The translations under genes were made by a program, and so were the position numbers. Below, one piece after another: positions 9,384 through 16,516 of a stretch of DNA of 64,000 nucleotides (its first letter is position 1; every line of letters begins with the position of its first letter). Source of the DNA: Bacteroidota bacterium (GTDB lineage Bacteria > Bacteroidota > Ignavibacteria > Kryptoniales > JAKASW01); NCBI GenBank assembly GCA_021789975.1, contig JAJYIT010000024.1:1-64000 (forward strand), given 5' to 3'. The notes under the pieces were generated by a model, which was not told where the DNA came from, made no database searches, and was given only the letters and a program-made list of their open reading frames with translations.

Positions 9384-9731
9384 TCATTTCCAGTTATATT
9401 CAGCACTGTCCTGACCGACAAGCCTGCCGTCCAGGAACGTAGACAATTCGATGTAGTACGAATCCTGAGTCATGACGTTTATCCTGAAAGTAGTCAGAAC
9501 GGCTTCGCTTCTCCCCATCACTTCCATTTTCCCCTCCTGAATGACGGCGGAAGTACCGGAAGAACTCGTTCGATGAGATACCACAAGGTATGAAACTGTC
9601 ACGCTTTTGTCACCATCGTTTTCAAAGTTCGCCAGCACGGCCATTTTGTCAAGCTCGATTTGAGATGAGACCCAGCAGCGACAAAGAGAGCTTGCAACCT
9701 GCAAATTGTTCATCAACATCCGCACGCCCAC
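9384..9731 (-). CDS. csgH: CsgH-like curli assembly protein
   Basis: About 115 residues. The core (about 25-110) follows the pattern I associate with the CsgH beta-sandwich: a variable strand, VSYLVVSHRTSSSGTSA, IQEGKMEV, EAVLTTFRINV, SYYIELSTFLDGRLVGQDS. CsgH proteins bind curlin subunits in the periplasm and stop premature amyloid formation. Position supports this: the gene lies downstream of the CsgB-like gene on the same strand. Oddly, no signal peptide is visible. An in-frame stop (TGA) lies about 10 nt upstream of the GTG at 9731, and ATG codons at 9719 and 9713 give even shorter products. The N-terminus may be lost or frameshifted, or exported by another route. Family call is by pattern only. 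Confidence 0.6.
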   Translation of the reverse strand: MGVRMLMNNLQVASSLCRCWVSSQIELDKMAVLANFENDGDKSVTVSYLVVSHRTSSSGTSAVIQEGKMEVMGRSEAVLTTFRINVMTQDSYYIELSTFLDGRLVGQDSAEYNWK

Positions 9732-9945
9732 AATTTTGGTTCAGTTCAGAAATTTCTACCACGAAAAGGAAAGTCGAGTGCATGATCCAAAATCTATTTA
9801 GAACGCTTTGATCGAAAGAATGACGGCATTTTCTGACCGTTCTTTATCTCCAGGCTGGAATAAGCGGACGCCCTCTCTTCACACATAGTCACATTAAACC
9901 CTTAACCGACCACGGTTTCATCTTAATTTTTGCGCCATCACCGCA

Positions 9946-10506
9946 CTAACGAATTATATATATATAGCTGCCTACAATCTTCAGGCTGCTGTTTCCGGTC
10001 TGGACTATTTTTAACGGTAGCGTTACGGACTGGTCCTCGATATCTAAAAGCGAGTTGTTATTCCCGGTTTGATAGAGCCGGTCTGTAATCGAGCTTGCCG
10101 TAATAGACTGCGTCGCAGAATTGTAGTTGCCGTTCTGTGATATTATCGAGACGTTGTCATTACCTTTGACGTTCGTGAAAGCTGCGTTACCTGTGCCGTT
10201 CTGCTGGATAGTGCCCGAGTTCCCGTTGCCGATCTGATTGATTAGCGCATAGTTCGACCCGATCTGAGTTATAGTCGCAGCATTCCCATTCCCTGTCTGC
10301 ACTACGTTCGCATTGTTGTTTAAAATGGCAAGGCTCTTCGCCAGGTAGAAGTTCTCGACCTGAGTAATTCCCGCAGGATTGCTGACGAGGCTCGGATCAG
10401 AATCTTTGACGGCAGGCCCATGAGATTGTGCGAATGCTGTTGCTGAAAAACAGACCGCAAGTAAAGATGTCACCAGATAGTTTTTCAATTTCAAACCTCT
10501 TAGCAT
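9946..10506 (-). CDS. Small curlin-repeat protein, CsgB-like nucleator candidate
   Basis: 186 residues with a signal peptide (about 1-27, ending TAFAQ). An N-terminal non-repeat segment (28-60) is followed by about five curlin-type repeats with Q-x-G-x-x-N-x-A-x3-Q character, for example VVQTGNGNAATITQIG and INQIGNGNSGTIQQNG. The last repeats diverge and the protein ends in hydrophobic YIYIIR. It is the smallest of three curlin proteins here and the last in the row. By analogy with CsgB, the divergent C-terminus suggests a surface-tethered nucleator, but that is inference. It is separated from the upstream large curlin by a hairpin (10520-10540). Confidence 0.75.
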   Translation of the reverse strand: MLRGLKLKNYLVTSLLAVCFSATAFAQSHGPAVKDSDPSLVSNPAGITQVENFYLAKSLAILNNNANVVQTGNGNAATITQIGSNYALINQIGNGNSGTIQQNGTGNAAFTNVKGNDNVSIISQNGNYNSATQSITASSITDRLYQTGNNNSLLDIEDQSVTLPLKIVQTGNSSLKIVGSYIYIIR

Positions 10507-10519
10507 ACAATTTTAGCAA

Positions 10520-10540
10520 GGGGATGATCTACTCATCCCC
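10520..10540 (-). terminator. Intercistronic hairpin between curlin genes
   Basis: A perfect 8-bp inverted repeat (GGGGATGA / TCATCCCC) with a 5-nt loop lies in the 49-bp gap between the large curlin (stop at 10556) and the CsgB-like gene (start 10506). An outer pair AGCAA/TTGCT brackets it. On the minus strand it is followed by TTGCTAAAATTG, a weak U-tract. It may partly terminate or protect the curlin mRNA, giving a high subunit to nucleator ratio. Confidence 0.5.
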
Positions 10541-10555
10541 CTGTGAGATCTTGCT

Positions 10556-11725
10556 TTAGTGCTGAATAATGGTCGCCACGTTCGAACTGCCTGTCTGCAT
10601 CACGCTGCTCGCGTTCAGATTCGATGGTGTCGATAGTGTTCCCTGATACACATTTGCAACGTTGTAGTTTCCTGCTGTCTGGGATATTGTGCTCGTATTC
10701 GAATTGCCGTACTGGCTCAATGACGCCTCGTCGTTGCTCCCGACCTGGTTTATTCCAAGGTCAGTAGCGGATGTACCGGACACGTTGCTGCTGCCGTTTT
10801 GGGTAACTGTCAATGTGTTGCCGTTTCCCTGGACATAGTTGTACGAAGTATTGGTGCTGCCGCCGCTTTGGGCTTCTGAGGTTCTGTTGTTGTTGCCGTG
10901 AATCTCAGTGCTAGCCTGATCGTAGTCGCTTGAAGCTGTCTGTGTCGTGGTATTGCTGCTGCCGTATACGCTCACCGTTTGGTGATCACCAACCCCGGAC
11001 ATTGTCTGAGATGAATGATTAAAATTACCATCCTGTGTTATTGTGGCGTGATTCTCGTTGTTCGTCAAGTTGTCATTGTAGGCGCCGCCACTCATATTCT
11101 GAACAGCGTAGTTATTGTCGCCCGTCTGGTTGATAGTACCGTAGTTGTTGATATTGCTGTTGATGGTCTGGTATGCCTGGTTGTAATTTCCAGTCTGGTT
11201 TACGGTACCTCCCAACCATGCACCGGTGGTATACTGGGTAGCGATGTTGTTGTTTCCGATCTGCGTGGCATCTACACTATTCGTGTATCCTTCGTACATG
11301 TTCTGTACGAGGCTATTGTTGTTGCCGTGTTGGACTCCGTGCTCGTTTTCACCGTTCCAGTTCGTTGAGTACGCGGTTTGGTTGCTGCGGTTCCCGTTTC
11401 CAATCTGCTCGATATAAGCAATGTTCCCCGAAGTGTTGTAGATGTTGCTGCCGATCATGGTCTGCGATACCGTAGACAGGTTGCCCACCCCGTTTTGAGT
11501 GACCGTTGCCGTCTGAGGAGCACCGTTCTCGGAGTTTTGATTAACTGATGCAACATTCGACGAGTTTGACTGAGTTACGGTAGACGTCTGGAGATATTGG
11601 GTCCCAGTCTGTGTTACCGTAGCCTTTTGGTTAGTCCCGGTTTGGGACACCGTGGAGGACGTTTGTGCTGCGGCGAGACTTGCGAATAGTGCAAGTGCGA
11701 GCAGAGTCCCTATGGTCTTTTTCAT
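10556..11725 (-). CDS. csgA: Large curlin (major amyloid subunit), CsgA-like
   Basis: 389 residues: signal peptide (1-20, ending LAAAQ) followed almost entirely by curlin repeats of about 22 residues, roughly 15 imperfect copies, with glutamine and asparagine ladders (TVSQTGTNQKATVTQTG, VNQTGNYNQAYQTINS). E. coli CsgA has five repeats in about 150 residues, so this subunit is far longer. It ends in SSNVATIIQH, very like the neighbouring paralogue. Product is expected to be secreted through CsgG and to polymerise into extracellular amyloid fibres for adhesion and biofilm. Its start is preceded by GGAAGGGAAG, a leader shared with the gene at 11804-13174. It follows that gene by 78 bp in the same operon. 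Confidence 0.9.
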   Translation of the reverse strand: MKKTIGTLLALALFASLAAAQTSSTVSQTGTNQKATVTQTGTQYLQTSTVTQSNSSNVASVNQNSENGAPQTATVTQNGVGNLSTVSQTMIGSNIYNTSGNIAYIEQIGNGNRSNQTAYSTNWNGENEHGVQHGNNNSLVQNMYEGYTNSVDATQIGNNNIATQYTTGAWLGGTVNQTGNYNQAYQTINSNINNYGTINQTGDNNYAVQNMSGGAYNDNLTNNENHATITQDGNFNHSSQTMSGVGDHQTVSVYGSSNTTTQTASSDYDQASTEIHGNNNRTSEAQSGGSTNTSYNYVQGNGNTLTVTQNGSSNVSGTSATDLGINQVGSNDEASLSQYGNSNTSTISQTAGNYNVANVYQGTLSTPSNLNASSVMQTGSSNVATIIQH

Positions 11726-11803
11726 TTTACTTCCCTTCCAAGTTTTTCAATTCTTTTTGATTTGCGGTCGGTTCAATACAGAGCCGTTCCGAAATCAGCA
11801 CCT

Positions 11804-13174
11804 TTAATGCTGGGTAACGACTGCTAAGTTTGATGAACCCAGCTGGGTTATAGAACCGGTGTTACCATCCGAAGTCTGGTAGGACCTGGCGATGTTAAGA
11901 TTTCCACCTTCCTGGGAAATGTTTGAATTGTTGGCGTTGCCTAACTGTTGAATGGATGCTTTGTTACCACTCGAGACCGTAGCGTCGCCTGTAGAGATCC
12001 AACCGTAGTTCAGGTTCCCATTTTGTACGATGCTTATCGGGTCGCTTGCCGTCCCGTCATTATTGGATCCCGAATGTCTGTTCTCGATGTAGGCATCATT
12101 CTGGCTACCGTTCTGCGAGATCGTGGAGTAGCCGCTGTTGCCATCCAGGTAGATAGTCGCGCCGTTCCAGGAACCCTGCTGAGAAATCGTGGAGACGTCA
12201 TAGCTCTGTTGCCTGATAGACGCTTCCTGCCTGAAGCCGGATTGACCTATCGCAGCATTGTCGTTGCTCACCTGTGTTATGTTTGCAGTGGATGGATCGC
12301 TCTTGCCATTGCCGCTGCCGGTTTGGTTGACCGAGGCTACGTTGTTTGAACCCTGGCTAACATTGGATACGTTGAAACCGACATTGGCACTCTGAGTCTG
12401 CCTGCTGATATTATTGTTTCCCTGACTCGCACTGGCAGTATTTTGGTAGCCGTTGATCGTCTGGTAGGCCTGGTTTGAGTTGCCTGACTGCGTTACAGTT
12501 GCATTGTTGCGATAGTCGAGATTGCCGCTGGTAACCGTCAGACTCTGTGACGACAGGTTATTACTGCCGGTTTGTACGGCGGTAGCATCGTTGATGCCCC
12601 TGCCGGTGATTCCCTGAGTAGCAACGTTACTATTGCCCACCTGCTCGATGGACCCTGTCGAGAAGGTCGAAGCCATGTTTTGTGTAGCCTTGTTCGAAGT
12701 GCCTTCCTGAGTTCCGGACAGAGTGGTGGCAGAAGCAGGACTGTATGAATTCTGGTACAGTTGATTTTTCGATCCGGTCTGAATCCCGGTCTGATTGTCC
12801 CATCCATCTTCACCACCTACGTTCACGAACTGCTGGCTGTTGTTCTGGCTTCCGGTCTGCTGAATGGAAGACGAGTTTGAGCCTGCGGTATGAGCATTGT
12901 CAGTTTGAGATATGCTTGCATTGTTGCTCGTTCCGTTCTGATTGACGAGGGCTGATTGAGAGATTGAAGGAACTTGCGAACCGCCATAACTCTGCGTCAC
13001 GCTGGCAACGTTGGACGCGTTGCTTTGGGTAACCCCTGAAATCTGATTCCCGCCTGTCTGCGTTACAGTGGCCTTCTGGTTGGTACCCAACTGCGAGACT
13101 GTCGATGCGTCTTGTGCGGCGGCCACTCCCATCAGAAGCAGCACCACTGCAAGACTCCCTAACATCTTTTTCAT
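11804..13174 (-). CDS. csgA: Large curlin (amyloid subunit), CsgA-like paralogue
   Basis: 456 residues with a signal peptide (1-20, ending VAAAQ), then roughly 16-18 degenerate curlin repeats rich in Q, N, S and G (VSQLGTNQKATVTQTG, VTQSGNSNQAYQTING). Repeats in the middle contain insertions, for instance around residues 100-140 (GGEDGWDNQTG) and 330-350. N- and C-termini match the next curlin closely, so the two arose by duplication. The start is preceded by ACTTGGAAGGGAA, also present before the second curlin. A 340-bp gap separates it from csgG upstream. Likely an extracellular amyloid subunit exported via CsgG; whether the two co-polymerise or make separate fibres cannot be told. Confidence 0.9.
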   Translation of the reverse strand: MKKMLGSLAVVLLLMGVAAAQDASTVSQLGTNQKATVTQTGGNQISGVTQSNASNVASVTQSYGGSQVPSISQSALVNQNGTSNNASISQTDNAHTAGSNSSSIQQTGSQNNSQQFVNVGGEDGWDNQTGIQTGSKNQLYQNSYSPASATTLSGTQEGTSNKATQNMASTFSTGSIEQVGNSNVATQGITGRGINDATAVQTGSNNLSSQSLTVTSGNLDYRNNATVTQSGNSNQAYQTINGYQNTASASQGNNNISRQTQSANVGFNVSNVSQGSNNVASVNQTGSGNGKSDPSTANITQVSNDNAAIGQSGFRQEASIRQQSYDVSTISQQGSWNGATIYLDGNSGYSTISQNGSQNDAYIENRHSGSNNDGTASDPISIVQNGNLNYGWISTGDATVSSGNKASIQQLGNANNSNISQEGGNLNIARSYQTSDGNTGSITQLGSSNLAVVTQH

Positions 13175-13514
13175 TGTTTTTCCCTTCCAAGTTATAAGAC
13201 TATTTGTATCACTCGGTTCATGGTTGAGGCCGTTATCGTCTGGCGCTCAAACCAGGTTCGGCGATACTCGCGATTAAGTCTTTACCCGCGAGCTGTGGCG
13301 CTCTCCCAACTCCCGGCGCGCGGACTGCCGTTGTCCACGCTGCGCGATTGTGTTTTCCTCTCTTTCTACTCCTTTCTCTTTATTCTCATTTCCTACTCTC
13401 CTGCAATTCCAAATTTCTGGGTCGACCTGAGACGTAGGGTGCGGGGCAAAGCGCAATAAAATGCGAGAAGCGCGGGCGCAACGCGCGATGCCCTTTACCC
13501 TTTTTAAGCTGTCA
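13175..13514 (-). other. Gap between csgG and the first curlin gene
   Basis: 340 bp without a supported gene. Directly after the csgG stop is a GC-rich stretch (13470-13490) that can fold as GCGCG-N7-CGCGC on the minus strand, followed by TTCTCGCATTTT, so an attenuator or terminator is possible. An inverted repeat GGGCAAAG (13444-13451) / CTTTACCC (13493-13500) surrounds it. The length suggests a separate curlin promoter, but no convincing -24/-12 or -35/-10 element was found. Confidence 0.35.
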
Positions 13515-14906
13515 TCATGGTCCGAAATAGATATTTAATCCAAACTGACCGGTCCAGAACCAGTCGAAGTATTTGCCGCTGACCATTCCGTCCAGGTTGT
13601 CACTCAGGACATAATGGTCGTCAACCTCAAAGCTCAACCCCACATTGTTTGTAAAGAGATACTCCGCCCCTAGCCCCCAATTGACCGTGCCGAAATACTC
13701 TTTCGGTAGATACAAAGGGTAAGTGGCAGATGTAGACTGCGTCCATTCGCGTATTACCACGCCTGCACCGAAGGAAACAAAAGGTGTCAGAGAATAGTCG
13801 GGCATGAAATTGTAAATCCCTTTCGCGTCTACGTAGTCATATGTATCTTTGAACGCGTTGAGAGCCGAAAGCTCGCCTCGACCTGCACCTAATTCTGCAT
13901 AGAACGAGGGAGACAATTCAAGGCGGACGCCTCCACCGTACATTACATGAAATTCAGAATTGGCGTAGTCGCCGTTGTAAATCTGGGCACCCGAGTTGAT
14001 AGTGACGCCCACAAGATGTCTCCTCGGCTTAGCCGGTCTACCGAGATAGTCTGCCATCCGGCTAGCAAGCATTTCCTTTGCATAATCCACGAACACTGCG
14101 CTTGTCGTGTCCGCAGGATATTTCAGTGTCCAAAAACCTTCCTTCACTCCCTTGACCACCAAATTCTTCACCGCTTCCTGGATCGCCTGGGTGACTGCTA
14201 CATCGACCGGCTCGTTGTAGGTAAAGCCGGCTTCCGCCTGGGCAAGATCCGTGTAAGAAACGTAGCTGTAGAACCCGACGTCAATTTCCTGAGAAAGGAC
14301 GGTCTTAGATCCCGTCACGGTGAGAAGGTCTCTTCCATTCTGCGTCGAAACCGCTCTAAGGTAAACCGTCACTTGATCTTCGTGATAAAGTCCGGATACG
14401 CTGGTGCCGAAGAATTTCGCTCCCTCTCCTCCTGTGAGGATGTTGGAATCGTAAGAGATGATCCCGCCTTCGAGCACGACGCCTGCGTAAAGCAGCGGCG
14501 GAAGGCCCGGCAGCTTGTTTCCATCCTGACCGGAGTAGTTATCCCTCGTCGAACGGATTATCTTCCTTTCGTTCAGCAAATCCGAAAGGCCTTCCCTTTC
14601 CACCGGAACGAACCATCCCGATTGTTGCAGCGCCCTGATAAGAATCGACGTCGCCCCTTGCGTGACAGCAGTTGAGAAGCTGGTTCCAGTGCTCGATGCC
14701 TTGTACTGACCGGTTTCATCCCTGAAAGCATATACCGCGGCAACGATCTGCTCTTTCGGGGGAGGCAGCGACTTCAGCTCAAGATCCATCGTGGTGGAAG
14801 GCGCCGAAGTCGGCTTCGATCGCTGGAGCGGCTCAAAATTCGCGCAACCTGTCAACGAAAACATGGTTATCATGAGTGTTACCGCTGCGATTCTTTTTTT
14901 CTGCAT
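13515..14906 (-). CDS. csgG: Curli secretion channel CsgG fused to a C-terminal beta-barrel domain
   Basis: 463 residues against about 277 in E. coli. A lipoprotein signal (lipobox LTGC, Cys21) is followed by a CsgG domain (about 40-270) with strong family motifs: LPPPKEQIVAAVYAFRDETG, FSTAVTQGATSILIRALQQ, GWFVPVEREGL, LLNERKIIR, YNEPVDVAVTQAI. CsgG makes the nonameric outer-membrane pore through which curlins pass. After about residue 295 comes an extra domain of about 165 residues with alternating beta strands and GGG/GAG turns (HVMYGGGVRLELSPSFYAEL, VNWGLGAEYLFTNNVGLSFE) ending NIYFGP, which resembles an eight-strand outer-membrane barrel (OMP_b-brl type). CsgF follows by 20 bp upstream in sequence, and the curlins lie downstream. 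Confidence 0.93.
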   Translation of the reverse strand: MQKKRIAAVTLMITMFSLTGCANFEPLQRSKPTSAPSTTMDLELKSLPPPKEQIVAAVYAFRDETGQYKASSTGTSFSTAVTQGATSILIRALQQSGWFVPVEREGLSDLLNERKIIRSTRDNYSGQDGNKLPGLPPLLYAGVVLEGGIISYDSNILTGGEGAKFFGTSVSGLYHEDQVTVYLRAVSTQNGRDLLTVTGSKTVLSQEIDVGFYSYVSYTDLAQAEAGFTYNEPVDVAVTQAIQEAVKNLVVKGVKEGFWTLKYPADTTSAVFVDYAKEMLASRMADYLGRPAKPRRHLVGVTINSGAQIYNGDYANSEFHVMYGGGVRLELSPSFYAELGAGRGELSALNAFKDTYDYVDAKGIYNFMPDYSLTPFVSFGAGVVIREWTQSTSATYPLYLPKEYFGTVNWGLGAEYLFTNNVGLSFEVDDHYVLSDNLDGMVSGKYFDWFWTGQFGLNIYFGP

Positions 14907-14926
14907 GAAAAAGATTCTCTCTCATC

Positions 14927-15358
14927 TTAGTAATATGGTACTACTACGCTCGTTGAGCCGCCGTTTAGAACATCCTGTATGTTTATGTGAATCCCATCGC
15001 TCGCCGGATTTATATCGACCATATAATTGCCGAATTGGTAGTGTCCGGGTGTGAGGGCATTCTCACCAAAGACTTGCGTGACAATCTTCTGCGAAAGCTC
15101 ACTAAGGATTGCGTTGTCCAAGGTTGACTGAAAATCCTGGAGTGTGCTCCCGGTGCCGTAAGGGTTGTAAGACGGTGAGCTCGGGGCACTGAATCTCTTC
15201 TCCGCTTGCGCTTCCGACTGCAGCCATGCTCCGTTGAACGAGCTCCCCCCGAAATTCGGGTTGATAGGCGTATAGATCAATTGCTGGGCAAAACCTGTCC
15301 CGCTCCCGGCGAGCAGGATCAAACTGAAAACCAGGAAAGAGAAGATCCGATTCTTCAT
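14927..15358 (-). CDS. csgF: Curli assembly factor CsgF
   Basis: The ATG at 15358 is preferred because GGAGGA lies seven bases upstream, whereas the ATG two codons earlier abuts it. About 143 residues: signal peptide (1-24, ending GFAQ), then the conserved start of mature CsgF (LIYTPINPNFGGSSFNGAWL), a central linker, and a helical stretch (DNAILSELSQKIVTQVFGEN) followed by a C-terminal beta-rich tail ending VVVPYY. CsgF is exported through CsgG, plugs the channel's outer mouth and couples secretion to CsgB-dependent nucleation. It sits between csgE and csgG with short gaps (20 and 22 bp), so it is co-transcribed with them. Confidence 0.93.
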   Translation of the reverse strand: MKNRIFSFLVFSLILLAGSGTGFAQQLIYTPINPNFGGSSFNGAWLQSEAQAEKRFSAPSSPSYNPYGTGSTLQDFQSTLDNAILSELSQKIVTQVFGENALTPGHYQFGNYMVDINPASDGIHINIQDVLNGGSTSVVVPYY

Positions 15359-15380
15359 AAACATTCCTCCAATTCCATAA

Positions 15381-15971
15381 CTAATAAATGCCCGTTCCCT
15401 TCATATCTTCACCATCGAGCTGCTTCTCGATCTGTTTATAATTTTCAGCATACCCAAGCGCAATACCCGCGGCTTCACGCGCTGCCTCTCTGATTGTGCT
15501 GTAACGGGGCTGAATAAATCTCTTGAAGACGTAATTGCCGTTCACTTTGACAAAGATCAGTGTGCCCAGTGTAGGCATCGGTTTCTCTTCGATCACGACT
15601 GTGTAGCTGCCCAGGCTTGCAGGCGGGTTCCAATCCTGATTAAACAGATACACGAAATTTCTTCCCAGCGCACTGATCGTATGGTCAATTACAAGTCCCC
15701 CGATTCCTATATTATCGGACTCGGAGGCCACCCCGGCACGCGAGGTATCACCGGGAGCTTTCACTGCCGGCACAGTATAGGCACACTCAATGCACTTGCT
15801 GTCGCGCGGCCCCCGTACGGCGAAGCCGACAGCTTTGGGCATCTGCGCTATCAAGAGTGCCGACACGATAAACACTCCAAATCTAATTTGGGTCGAGCCC
15901 CCGTAATTTCCGAAATCCAATATGCTCCGCCTTCTACTAACGACGTCTGTGTTCCTTTCCGCATTAACCAC
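15381..15971 (-). CDS. csgE: Curli secretion adaptor CsgE
   Basis: 196 residues from the GTG at 15971. A TTG at 15920 has a better ribosome site (AAGGCGGAG five bases upstream) and would give 179 residues beginning near the hydrophobic signal segment (FGVFIVSALLIAQMP), so the true start may be there. The CsgE domain (about 85-180) shows GIGGLVIDHTISALGRNFVY, YTVVIEEKPMPTLGTLIFV, VFKRFIQPRYSTIREAAREA. CsgE caps the CsgG channel on the periplasmic side and delivers curlin subunits. Between signal and domain is a 40-residue segment with two Cys (DSKCIECAYT). It is the first gene of the curli operon and lies just downstream of a candidate sigma-54 promoter. Confidence 0.9.
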   Translation of the reverse strand: MVNAERNTDVVSRRRSILDFGNYGGSTQIRFGVFIVSALLIAQMPKAVGFAVRGPRDSKCIECAYTVPAVKAPGDTSRAGVASESDNIGIGGLVIDHTISALGRNFVYLFNQDWNPPASLGSYTVVIEEKPMPTLGTLIFVKVNGNYVFKRFIQPRYSTIREAAREAAGIALGYAENYKQIEKQLDGEDMKGTGIY

Positions 15972-16025
15972 GGACGCTCAGGTATAATAAAAGGGTTACT
16001 TACAAAACGCTCTACCTTATATATA

Positions 16026-16041
16026 GACAATTAGTATGCCA
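16026..16041 (-). promoter_or_regulatory. Candidate sigma-54 (-24/-12) promoter of the curli operon
   Basis: TGGCATACTAATTGTC on the minus strand fits the sigma-54 pattern TGGCAC-N5-TTGCW with correct spacing between the GG and the -12 element. The deviations are T for C at the sixth base and GT for GC in the -12 dinucleotide. The start site would be near 16014, 43 bp before the GTG of csgE. A sigma-54 activator gene is encoded just upstream on the same strand. Confidence 0.5.
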
Positions 16042-16098
16042 CCAGTGAGGAGCGCATTATCGGAATAATTCGCAGAGACTTTAGGTTGAGAAGTGAAA

Positions 16099-16142
16099 CG
16101 TGTGAAAGAATTGCACGGCCGGAGTGTGAATTTTTTCACGCG
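16099..16142. promoter_or_regulatory. Two dyad sites, candidate enhancer (UAS) for the sigma-54 activator
   Basis: Two similar half-palindromic sites lie side by side: CGTGTGAAAGAATTGCACG (16099-16117) and GTGTGAATTTTTTCACGC (16124-16141). Both begin GTGTGAA, and the second contains a perfect GTGAA-N4-TTCAC dyad. They are about 95 and 120 bp upstream of the predicted start near 16014, the distance usual for bacterial enhancer-binding protein sites. Confidence 0.45.
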
Positions 16143-16356
16143 CAATGGAAGTCCCCTGGAAAAGAGTCCAGCTAATCTCCTTGCAACGGAGGCGAGTGCT
16201 TCAACGAAAAGGTACGCGACCGAAGAATGCCGACAGCCTTCGCCCGATCTCGGATCGAACGCTTAGAACCAAGAACTCACGACATTTGAAGGAGGAATAA
16301 ACATCCTCGCGGCAAGCCGTGAGTTACTCATCGAAATCAAAAAGGCCCATGATGTA

Positions 16357-16381
16357 ATTCCCGAACGCTCCTGTCGGGAAT
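16357..16381 (-). terminator. Hairpin downstream of the sigma-54 activator gene
   Basis: An 8-bp inverted repeat (ATTCCCGA / TCGGGAAT, 9-nt loop) lies 136 bp after the stop of the activator gene. A run of five U follows about 17 nt after the stem on the minus strand, so it could end that transcript before the curli promoter. Weak as a classical terminator. Confidence 0.35.
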
Positions 16382-16516
16382 CCACGTTCCTGAACCAGAT
16401 TCCCGCTGAGAGCGACGCGGAATGTAACCCCAAGTGATTCAATTGCCTTTCGGGGCGGTCACCTTTAAGAATTCTTGATTTGGTTGAGATAATATCTTCA
16501 GATGGATGACGAGATA

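Noticed and set aside
9946-13174. Short regularly spaced DNA repeats resembling a CRISPR array or minisatellite
   Set aside because: The period follows the 22-residue curlin repeats in frame with signal peptides; units are diverged in sequence and no spacer/repeat pattern or cas genes exist.
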